A stretch of 19,980 nt of DNA from positions 1 to 19,980 of the forward strand of contig DASTGO010000368.1 of assembly GCA_035719045.1 (NCBI GenBank), in the 5' to 3' direction. A model generated the notes under the pieces. That model did not search any database. It was not told the DNA's origin and was given only the letters and a program-made list of their open reading frames with translations. A program made the translations under genes and the position numbers. Source of the stretch: DASTGO01 sp035719045 (GTDB lineage: Bacteria > Actinomycetota > Actinomycetes > Actinomycetales > Kineosporiaceae). This document shows, piece by piece, positions 14,166 through 19,980 of the stretch (the stretch's first letter is position 1; every line of letters starts with the position of its first letter).

Positions 14166-14801
14166 ATGCGGATCCGTCCGCCCGGGCACCTCGGGCACCG
14201 GCACGGCCACAACTCCTTCGAGGGCCAGGCCGCCCACTACGACCTGATCGCCGGCCGGCTGATGCGCCGGCCGTACCGGCGGATGGCCGTGGACGCCGCG
14301 GCCGGCCTTCCGCCCGGGGCCTGCGTGCTCGACGTGGGTGCGGGTCCGGGCGGCTTGCTGGTGCAGCTCGGCCTGCTGCGGCCGGACCTGCGCCTGACCG
14401 GGGTGGATCTGGCCTCGGACATGGTCGCCACCGCCCGGGATCACCTGGCCCGCTTCGGGGATCGGGCCACCGCGGTGGTGGGGGACGTCGCGGAGCTGCC
14501 GTTCGGGGACGCCATGTTCGACCTCGTGGTGTCCACGCTGAGCCTGCACCACTGGGCCGACCCTGTCGCGGGGGGCCGGGAGGTGGCCCGGGTGCTGCGT
14601 CCCGGCGGCACGATCCGGATCTACGACGTGCGCTCCGCCCCGTTCGCGGCCCTGCGGACCGGGGTCGCCGAGAGTGCCGGGGCCGGGGCCGCCGAGGGTG
14701 CCGGATCCGGTGCTGGGCCCGACCCGTTCCCGATCACCCCGCTGCCCCGGCCGGCCCTGCGCCGGCTGGTGCTCTCCCCGGACGGCCCGGCCCGCAGCTG
14801 A
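14166..14801 (+). CDS. Class I SAM-dependent methyltransferase (Methyltransf_11 type)
   Basis: Transfers a methyl group from S-adenosylmethionine to an unknown acceptor; cytoplasmic; 211 residues. Seen: motif I VLDVGAGPGG (54-63), the acidic end of beta-2 at D81 in LTGVDLASDM, motif II-like GDVAELPFGDAMFD (106-119), LSLHHWADP (125-133) and post-motif LRPGGTIRIYD (144-154). The region after about 165 is an Ala/Gly-rich low-complexity linker with a short basic end; it contains no obvious substrate lid. ATG at 14166 has GGAGG with a five-base spacer, next to the right-hand MarR operator. Partnered with the divergent MarR gene, it could methylate and inactivate a small toxic compound that MarR senses, but this is inference from arrangement only. 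Confidence 0.9.
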   Translation: MRIRPPGHLGHRHGHNSFEGQAAHYDLIAGRLMRRPYRRMAVDAAAGLPPGACVLDVGAGPGGLLVQLGLLRPDLRLTGVDLASDMVATARDHLARFGDRATAVVGDVAELPFGDAMFDLVVSTLSLHHWADPVAGGREVARVLRPGGTIRIYDVRSAPFAALRTGVAESAGAGAAEGAGSGAGPDPFPITPLPRPALRRLVLSPDGPARS

Positions 14802-14868
14802 TCGGGCGCGCCGCGCGGTCCGCCCCGGCGATCGTGTGCTGCTCGAGCCGGCACCTGGCGGAACCGGC

Positions 14869-14913
14869 GCAGATCAGAGTCTGTGCAGATCAGAGTCTGT
14901 GCAGATCAGAGTC
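14869..14913. repeat. 16-bp tandem repeat, 2.8 copies, spanning the stop of the Pro-rich gene
   Basis: GCAGATCAGAGTCTGT occurs at 14869-14884 and 14885-14900, followed by 13 bases of a third copy (14901-14913). It lies between the convergent methyltransferase and Pro-rich genes, and the third copy supplies the TGA stop (14906-14908). A 16-bp unit is not a multiple of three, so copies within coding sequence would shift frame. Confidence 0.93.
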
Positions 14914-15625
14914 GGCGCAGGGCAGCCAGGACCCGCTGCAGGATGTCGAGGTCGGGCTGCTCCAGCGGCCGGGTCGGCGCCGGGATGCGGTGGAGTGCCT
15001 CCCGCTGCCGGACCGGAAGCGGCGGAAGGTCCGGTTCATCATCGGTGGCCGGCTCGGGCTCGTCCGGGACCGCCACGAGCGTGGGGCGCCCGCCGGTGCG
15101 CGGCCGCGGTTCGGCCACCGGATCCGGCTCGGGATCCACGACCGCCAGGGCGACCGCTGCCGAGGAGGTCGTGGCGAGCGCGGCCAGGCAGACAGGGAGC
15201 CCGGGCTCGGGGTGCGCCTCGATCGCCGGGGGTTTCACCACGATCACCGGGCGGACGGTCGAGGATCGCCGCCGTGGCCCGGTCGCCGCCCGCAGCGGTG
15301 CCGGGTGGGTGGGAGCCTGCCGGGAGGGGGACTGCGGCGACGGTGACGGGGGTTCGGCCGAGCGGGCCACGGCGTCGAGCTCGTGCGGCGACGGTGACGG
15401 TGACGGGGGCAGTTGTCCCTGCGCAGGCTGGGGCGGCAGGGTCGGGAGGCACTCGGTGGCGGTGCCGGGATCGGTGGGCTCTGCCCGGTGCCGCCCGCGA
15501 CCGGTCCGGTGCCGGGCGGGCAGCCCGCCACCGGTGGCCGGTGCCGGGCCGGTATCCGGCGGTGCCGGCGACACATGTCTGCCCACGATCATCCCCTTTC
15601 CGCCGGGCACCCGAATGCCGGACAT
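14906..15625 (-). CDS. Proline-rich protein of unknown function
   Basis: A 239-residue protein I do not recognise. Coding is supported by strong G/C preference at third positions across the C-terminal half and by an uninterrupted frame. The N-terminal two thirds are Pro/Ala/Ser-rich with PSPSPSP runs (near residues 73-79 and 92-98) and look disordered. Residues about 143-163 (GLPVCLAALATTSSAAVALAVV) are moderately hydrophobic and could be a weak membrane segment. After an acidic DEPEPATDDEPDLPP stretch the protein ends in an amphipathic helix, PDLDILQRVLAALRRL, the sort of conserved C-terminus seen in actinobacterial hypothetical proteins. The ATG at 15625 is used; an internal ATG at about residue 12 is a real alternative, and neither has a strong ribosome-binding site. 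It converges on the methyltransferase; the stop lies in a tandem repeat. Confidence 0.6.
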   Translation of the reverse strand: MSGIRVPGGKGMIVGRHVSPAPPDTGPAPATGGGLPARHRTGRGRHRAEPTDPGTATECLPTLPPQPAQGQLPPSPSPSPHELDAVARSAEPPSPSPQSPSRQAPTHPAPLRAATGPRRRSSTVRPVIVVKPPAIEAHPEPGLPVCLAALATTSSAAVALAVVDPEPDPVAEPRPRTGGRPTLVAVPDEPEPATDDEPDLPPLPVRQREALHRIPAPTRPLEQPDLDILQRVLAALRRL

Positions 15626-15913
15626 GCCCTTTCCCTACGCCCTGCTACTACGCCGCGGCCCCCGCATCAGGTACGGGTTCCGCCACTGAAGTCGGCGGGA
15701 GAGTCTCTGAGGTTGCCCACCGCCCTCCGCCCGGGCGTGTTGTCCCCATTCCTCCACGGTGGACGGACCGTTGACCGGTGCCTGCGGAGGGTGGCGAAAC
15801 GGGCCGGTCCGGGGCGTACCGGGGGGCTGCAGGGGTGTCTGCGGGGTGCGTTCGGAGGGGTCCGCGGGGTGTGTTCGGGGATCCGCACAGGGTGGGGGAG
15901 GGCCGGTGGCGGT
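15626..15913. other. Gene-free region upstream of the Pro-rich gene, with imperfect GC-rich repeats
   Basis: It holds the control region of the minus-strand Pro-rich gene and the 3' flank of tetR. GCGGGGTG-type units of about 23 bp repeat imperfectly at 15841-15863 and 15864-15886. I see no credible start-to-stop frame, strong hairpin or RNA gene. Confidence 0.5.
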
Positions 15914-16642
15914 TCAGGCCGTTGCGGGATCCGTCCGAGGCTCCAGTCCGGCAACCGTGGCGGCCGTCCGTGGTCCGACGAAGGGGGCGAGGGCGAAGTA
16001 GGTCAGGTCCGGGAGCAGTCCCGGCAGGTCGCCGGTACGGCCGGTGGAGATGCATTCGTGGATCCGGCCGTAGATGCCCGCGATGACCGCGCGGACCACC
16101 TCGTCCGGGATCACCGGCCAGCCGGCCCGGTGCGGGGCGTCGGCAAAGAAGATCATGTACTCGGCGAGCGTCTCGCGTTGCCGTTCCAGGGCCCGCGGTC
16201 CCGCGGCCATCACCTCGACCACGGCCAGCGAGGCGAAGGCCGGCTCGTGGGCCAGGATCCGCAGCAGCAGTTCCAGCCCCTCACGGGTCCGCTTCGCCCA
16301 CGGGCCGGGACGGGTGTGCGCGTCGAGCATGGTCGTGCGGACCAGGCCGACCCCCCGGTCGTAGGTGGCCAGGAAGCAGGCCTCCTTGTCCGCGAAGTGC
16401 GTGTAGAACGCCTTGGTGGACACCCCGGCAGCGGCACAGACATCGCTGATCGAGGCATTGGCGTACCCCTTGGTGGCGGCGGTCTGGGCCATCGCATCGA
16501 TCAGGCGGTCCCGCTGCGAGTGGGCCACCACCTCTCGGGAGAGGTCGTGGCGCCCGCGGGGGAGCATGCGTTCAGGGGCCGTGGCCGACCTGGATCCGGG
16601 CAGGCGCACAGCCGTACGCAAACCACTTGCCCGCCCGGCCAT
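15914..16642 (-). CDS. TetR-family transcriptional regulator
   Basis: A repressor of 242 residues from the ATG at 16642. The TetR DNA-binding domain spans about 42-92: QRDRLIDAMAQTAATKGYA, then the HTH SISDVCAAAGVSTKAFYTHF and DKEACFLATYD, all classic. The ligand and dimer domain follows (about 100-242), with helices typical of the family. The N-terminal 25 residues before MLPRGRHDLSRE are unusual; an in-frame ATG at 16567 would give a 217-residue protein that starts nearer the conserved region. Neither start has a clear ribosome-binding site; CATGAT six bases before 16642 could be a leaderless -10. It is downstream of the debranching gene on the same strand but 380 bp away, so probably independent. 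The target and ligand are unknown; no divergent target gene is seen. Confidence 0.92.
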   Translation of the reverse strand: MAGRASGLRTAVRLPGSRSATAPERMLPRGRHDLSREVVAHSQRDRLIDAMAQTAATKGYANASISDVCAAAGVSTKAFYTHFADKEACFLATYDRGVGLVRTTMLDAHTRPGPWAKRTREGLELLLRILAHEPAFASLAVVEVMAAGPRALERQRETLAEYMIFFADAPHRAGWPVIPDEVVRAVIAGIYGRIHECISTGRTGDLPGLLPDLTYFALAPFVGPRTAATVAGLEPRTDPATA

Positions 16643-17022
16643 CCGACCATCATGCCGCACCTGTCCCGCCCGGTCGCCGCATGTCCCGGCACCGGTTCCC
16701 CGGGCGGGGGCGCGGCACCCGTGGTGGCCGTGCCGTGGTGGCGGTGGGGGCGACCCGGTCCTCGGATCACCTGCCGTGGTCGACCTCTCACCGTGAGCGG
16801 TTGACCTTGGGGGGCTATGCCGGAATGATCCGTGATCGGGCCGGGCAGATCGGGCCAGCGTTCGCCCGGCCCTCTGCACGCGCACAGGCGTCGCCGTTCT
16901 GGAGGGGGAACGGCGGGTCCTCGGGGCCCGCGGGGGCGGGCGCCGGGACCGTCGTCGAGTGACCGGCCTCGTAGCGCGGGGTGGGTTCGGGCGGTCAGTA
17001 GGTGCCCGGGCAGCTGCCGGGA
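16643..17022. other. 380-bp region without a gene between debranching enzyme and tetR
   Basis: No convincing coding frame on either strand. A plus-strand promoter-like pair TTGACC (16801-16806) and AATGAT (16824-16829) with 17-bp spacing has no gene after it. Near the debranching stop, CCCGG/CCGGG arms at 17005-17021 around GGCAGCTGCC make a weak hairpin that might terminate the debranching transcript. Confidence 0.5.
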
Positions 17023-19347
17023 CTACTCGGCCTTGCCGCCCTTCTTGGAGGTCCCGGACTTGCGTTGGCTCTGGCGCTTGTGGTCCCGGGGCTTCTTGCC
17101 CGGCGCGGCCGGGGCGTCGGAGTCCTCCGCTGGGGCGTCGTCGTGGGTGGTGTCGTCACCGGTGGCCCCGTCATGGGGGGTGTGTGGCCGTAGCAGCGGG
17201 TCCGGCGTCTGGTCCTCCACGGGGGGAGCGCAGCAGGGAACCGGGTCCCCGCTGAGCTCCCCGGCCAGTTCGAACGCCGGCCGGGTGAAGGAGTCGATGT
17301 TGACCCGGTGCCCGGCCAGCGGCAGGCCGTCCAGGGCGAGCCGACCCCACTCGGTGGGCAGATGTGACTCGGCCGCCGCGTACTGGTGCGCGGCGCACAC
17401 CCGCAGGTTGAGTGCCGCGCGCAGCAGTCCGATCGGGGTGGCCGCCGCCCACGCCTGCGGAGAGCAGGAGGTGGGGTATGCGACCGGGATCGGCATCGAC
17501 GACCGGTCGAACCCGCAGAACAACTCGGGCAGCCGGCCCCCGAACGCGGCTGCGGCGTCGATCAGGCCCCCCGCGATGGTCGCCGCGGCGTCGTGCTGTC
17601 CGTAGCGGGCCAGGCCGTTGGCGATCAGGGCGCTGTCATGCGGCCACACCGACCCGTTGTGGTAGCTCACCGGGTTGTACGTCGGCATGCTCGCGGCCAG
17701 CGTCCGCACGCCCCAGCCGGTGAACATGTCCCGGCCGAGCAGGTGCCCGGCCAGGTCGCCCGCCCGCTCCGGCAGGGCGATCCCGCCCCACAGGCAGTGG
17801 CCGACGTTGGAGGTCAGCGAGTCGACCTGCTGCTTGTTCCCGTCCAGCGCCATCGCGTAGTAGCCGCGGTCGGGCATCCAGAACGCCTCGTCGAACACGG
17901 CCCGCAGGGCGGTCGCGCGACGGTGCCAGGCGTGGGCGGCGGAGGTGTCCCCGAGGACCTCGGCCAGGTGGGCGCGGGCCCGGTAGGCGGCGTACACGTA
18001 TGCCTGGACCTCGCACAGCGCGATCGGCCCGCGGGCGGGCCGGCCGTCGGCGAAGTTCACCGAGTCCTCGGAGTCCTTCCAGCCCTGGTTGAGCAGGCCC
18101 CGGTCGGTCTTGCGCTGGTACTCCACGAACCCGTCGCCGTCCAGGTCGCCATACTCGGTGATCCAGCTCAGCGCCTGGTCGGCGGCCGGCAGCAGCACCC
18201 GGACGGAGTCGAGGTCCAGGCCCCAGCGGACCGCCTCGTCGAGCAGCACCACGAACAGCGGGGTGGCGTCGACGCTGCCGTAGTAGATCTGGCTGCCGCC
18301 CAGCGCCCGGGACGGGTCCACCCCGAGCCGGACCTCGTGCAGGATCCGCCCGGGCTCCTCCTCGCTCATCGGGTCGGCGCGCCGGCCCTGGTGCGCGGCG
18401 AGGGTGTGCAGTGTCCCGGCGGCCAGTCCCGGGTCGAACGGCAGGGCCATCCAGCCGGTCAGCAGCGAGTCCCGCCCGAACAGGGCCATGAACCACGGCG
18501 CGCCCGCGGCCACCACATCCGCCCCCGGACGTTCCGGGTCGGCGATGCGCAGCGCCCCCAGGTCGACCACGGACCGGTGCAGGGCCGCCCGCAGCGCGGT
18601 GGAGTCCGTGGTCACCCGCGGGCTGGCCGCCCGCCAGCTGGCCATCCGGATCACCGGGTTGGTGTCGGTCACCGGCATGTCCAGCGGGAACGAGCTCGCG
18701 TGCTCCTGCCCGTCGGTGCTCGGCAGCACCTCGACCGTGGTGGTCCAGGTGCCCTGGGCCGGGATGACCGCCGTGAACGCCAGGCCACCGGAGACCACGG
18801 ACGCCTCCACGGCCCGGACCCGGACCCCGCGCTGCCGGCCGCCCAGATCGACCGACAACCACACCTCCTGGCTGCCGTCGTGCCGGTGCACCTCCAGCCG
18901 GGTGGCCGGCCGGGCGTCCTTGACGTCGAACAGGTCGGCGAAGTCGCCGTCCACGTTGAGCACCAGCGAGCAGCCGGCGGGCTCCTGGCCGTGGTTGTGC
19001 ACGGTGATGTCCTCGCGCAGGCCGGTGGCGACCATCCGGCGCCGGGTGATGACCAGCGGAGAGTCGTGCACCCCCGGGCGGGCGGCCGCCCGGCCGACGA
19101 AGGTCACCGCGAACGGCTCCTGCGGGATCACCGCCAGGGAGTCCAGCGGTGCTCCGTCCACGGTCAGCTTCCAGGTGGAGACGATCCGGGTGTCGAGGAA
19201 GAAGACCCCCTGCGGACGCTGCGGGGAGATGTCGCCCGCCCGGTCGCTGACGCAGAACGAGGACCCTTCGACGATCGTCACGTCCCCTCCCGTGCCCTGC
19301 AGCAGGGGCAGCAGATCGGGCGGGACCGGCCCGCCGGCACCGGGCAT
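17023..19347 (-). CDS. Glycogen debranching-type amylo-alpha-1,6-glucosidase (GDE N-terminal + alpha/alpha-barrel)
   Basis: Likely hydrolyses alpha-1,6 branch points or related alpha-glucans or trehalose-type oligosaccharides in the cytoplasm; 774 residues. Seen: the GDE N-terminal beta-domain (about 22-215; VTIVEGSSFCVSD, GVFFLDTRIVS), then the (alpha/alpha)6 barrel (about 245-700) with APWFMALFGRDSLLTGWM (283-300), NQGWKDSEDSVNFADG (420-435) and YHNGSVWPHD. The C-terminal 70 residues form a charged low-complexity tail: acidic and Pro-rich, then KKPRDHKRQSQRKSG and KKGGKAE. The ATG at 19347 is the first possible start in the frame and has no ribosome-binding site. The frame stays open upstream into a GC-only repeat, and the codons just before it read PRAFASR, so the native start may have lain further out. 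The family core is complete. TetR lies downstream. Confidence 0.9.
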   Translation of the reverse strand: MPGAGGPVPPDLLPLLQGTGGDVTIVEGSSFCVSDRAGDISPQRPQGVFFLDTRIVSTWKLTVDGAPLDSLAVIPQEPFAVTFVGRAAARPGVHDSPLVITRRRMVATGLREDITVHNHGQEPAGCSLVLNVDGDFADLFDVKDARPATRLEVHRHDGSQEVWLSVDLGGRQRGVRVRAVEASVVSGGLAFTAVIPAQGTWTTTVEVLPSTDGQEHASSFPLDMPVTDTNPVIRMASWRAASPRVTTDSTALRAALHRSVVDLGALRIADPERPGADVVAAGAPWFMALFGRDSLLTGWMALPFDPGLAAGTLHTLAAHQGRRADPMSEEEPGRILHEVRLGVDPSRALGGSQIYYGSVDATPLFVVLLDEAVRWGLDLDSVRVLLPAADQALSWITEYGDLDGDGFVEYQRKTDRGLLNQGWKDSEDSVNFADGRPARGPIALCEVQAYVYAAYRARAHLAEVLGDTSAAHAWHRRATALRAVFDEAFWMPDRGYYAMALDGNKQQVDSLTSNVGHCLWGGIALPERAGDLAGHLLGRDMFTGWGVRTLAASMPTYNPVSYHNGSVWPHDSALIANGLARYGQHDAAATIAGGLIDAAAAFGGRLPELFCGFDRSSMPIPVAYPTSCSPQAWAAATPIGLLRAALNLRVCAAHQYAAAESHLPTEWGRLALDGLPLAGHRVNIDSFTRPAFELAGELSGDPVPCCAPPVEDQTPDPLLRPHTPHDGATGDDTTHDDAPAEDSDAPAAPGKKPRDHKRQSQRKSGTSKKGGKAE

Positions 19348-19375
19348 CCGGGAGGCGAAGGCCCGTGGGTCGAGC

Positions 19376-19420
19376 CCCGGCCCGCCCGGCCCGCCCGGCC
19401 CGCCCGGCCCGCCCGGCCCG
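19376..19420. repeat. GC-only 9-bp tandem repeat (about 4-5 copies)
   Basis: CCCGCCCGG repeats perfectly at 19381-19389, 19390-19398, 19399-19407 and 19408-19416, with partial units on both sides. In the sigma-factor frame it encodes Gly-Pro-Pro triplets. It separates the debranching start from the sigma-factor fragment. Confidence 0.95.
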
Positions 19421-19980
19421 GAGGCCCGCTACGAGCAGGCCGAAACCATCTCGCTGGCCTTCGTCACCGCGCTGCAGGTGCTGCCGCCCCGCCAGGTCGC
19501 CGTCCTGATCCTGCGCGACGTGCTGGGATTCCGCGCCAGCGAGGTGGCCGCCATGCTCGACGTGACCACCGAATCGGTCACCAGCGCGCTCAAGCGGGCC
19601 CGGGCTAGCCTTCAGCACCTCCGGCCGGCCGGCGGACGGAAGCCGCCTCCGGCGCCAGGCTCGCCGGCCGAGGAGCAGATTGTGGCCAGGTTCGTCCGCG
19701 CGTACGAGTCCGCCGACCTGGACGCGCTGGTGGACCTGCTGACCGGCGACGTGTTCATGTCGATGCCGCCGATCCCGCTCGAGTACGAGGGCCGGGACCT
19801 CGTGGCCCGCTTCTGCGCCCTGCAGTTCACCGCCGGCCGCCGGTTCGACCTCGTGCCGGCGCGCGCCAACGGCCAGCCGGCCTTCGGCGCCTACGTCCGC
19901 GGCCCGGACGGCAGCAGCCACGCCACCGGCCTGTTCGTCCTCACCTTGTCCGCCGACCGGATCAGCGCCATGACCCGCTT
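19421..19980 (+). pseudogene. 5'-truncated ECF sigma factor (SigG-like, region 4 + SnoaL-like domain), open at right edge
   Basis: The plus strand encodes sigma region 4 from about 19436 (ISLAFVTALQ, LPPRQVAVLILRDVLGF, then the HTH ASEVAAMLDVTTESVTSALKRARA) followed by a SnoaL-like NTF2-fold domain (ARFVRAYESADLDALVDLL ... PLEYEGRDLVARF). This is the architecture of TIGR02960-type SigG-like ECF factors. Their normal N-terminal region 2, which melts and reads the -10, should precede EARYEQAE by over 100 residues. Here only Gly-Pro-Pro triplets and non-sigma sequence overlapping the antisense debranching gene lie upstream. The only in-frame start seen upstream is GTG 19292, which would add unrelated residues. 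It is therefore called a fragment or pseudogene; an assembly deletion is the main alternative. The 3' end lies beyond the window. Confidence 0.75.

Noticed and set aside
11743..14913. Tandem repeats (15 bp and 16 bp) as CRISPR arrays
   Set aside because: Units are contiguous with no spacers, and no cas genes are present.
15039..15452. Alternative minus-strand frame within the Pro-rich gene
   Set aside because: Ala/Arg/Pro-rich shadow; third-position bias favours the 14906-15625 frame.
16627..16962. 111-codon plus-strand open frame in the gene-free region
   Set aside because: Low complexity, no ribosome-binding site, no recognisable motif.
17386..19608. 740-codon plus-strand open frame
   Set aside because: Antisense of the debranching enzyme; its end also reads the sigma region in the wrong frame.
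1..19980. Mobile element, phage, toxin-antitoxin or biosynthetic cluster
   Set aside because: No transposase, integrase, capsid, toxin pair or assembly-line enzyme motifs were seen; composition looks even throughout.

Overview
The window is very GC-rich, with the strong third-position G/C bias of a high-GC actinomycete. Other actinomycete signs are start codons apparently used without a leader, a short 'MSERSER'-type element and an abundance of small regulators. No family or genus can be assigned from the sequence alone. All identifications below come from reading motifs; no database search was run.

Layout, left to right. (1) 1-2543, minus strand: an SGNH/GDSL hydrolase followed by a DHA2-type (14-TM) drug exporter that runs off the left edge. 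The exporter has its own operator-like palindrome and a leaderless-looking start. (2) 2544-5997, plus strand: a promoter with a palindrome and an MSERSER element, then fadH (2,4-dienoyl-CoA reductase, all catalytic and Fe-S residues present), then a lipoprotein alpha/beta hydrolase with its own leaderless-type promoter. (3) 6108-8639, minus: a small secreted protein and, after two strong hairpins, a secreted GH30-type glycanase carrying a ricin/CBM13 module. (4) 8811-10058, plus: a ROK-family regulator divergent from the glycanase, a typical sugar-responsive regulator/enzyme pair. (5) 10110-13477: a LigD-like protein with 3'-phosphoesterase and primase-polymerase domains but no ligase (minus), divergent from a soluble GAF histidine kinase (plus). 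(6) 13627-14801: a divergent MarR regulator / SAM methyltransferase pair whose intergenic region holds two copies of an 18-bp operator-like element. (7) 14906-16642, minus: an unrecognised proline-rich protein whose stop codon lies in a 16-bp tandem repeat, and a TetR regulator. (8) 17023-19347, minus: a glycogen-debranching-type enzyme, head to head with the 3' part of an ECF sigma factor of the SigG/SnoaL-fused kind.

Most genes look like ordinary chromosomal accessory metabolism (fatty acid degradation, glycan and alpha-glucan use, efflux, DNA end processing), arranged as regulator/target pairs. No mobile element, phage, CRISPR, tRNA or rRNA is visible. The most unusual places are the right-edge junction, where a GC-only 9-bp repeat separates a sigma factor lacking region 2 from a debranching enzyme with no visible ribosome-binding site; the ligase-less LigD-like protein with its (PDQAT)4 repeat; and several clear palindromes that look like operators. 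I do not see convincing evidence for a wholly new multi-gene system.
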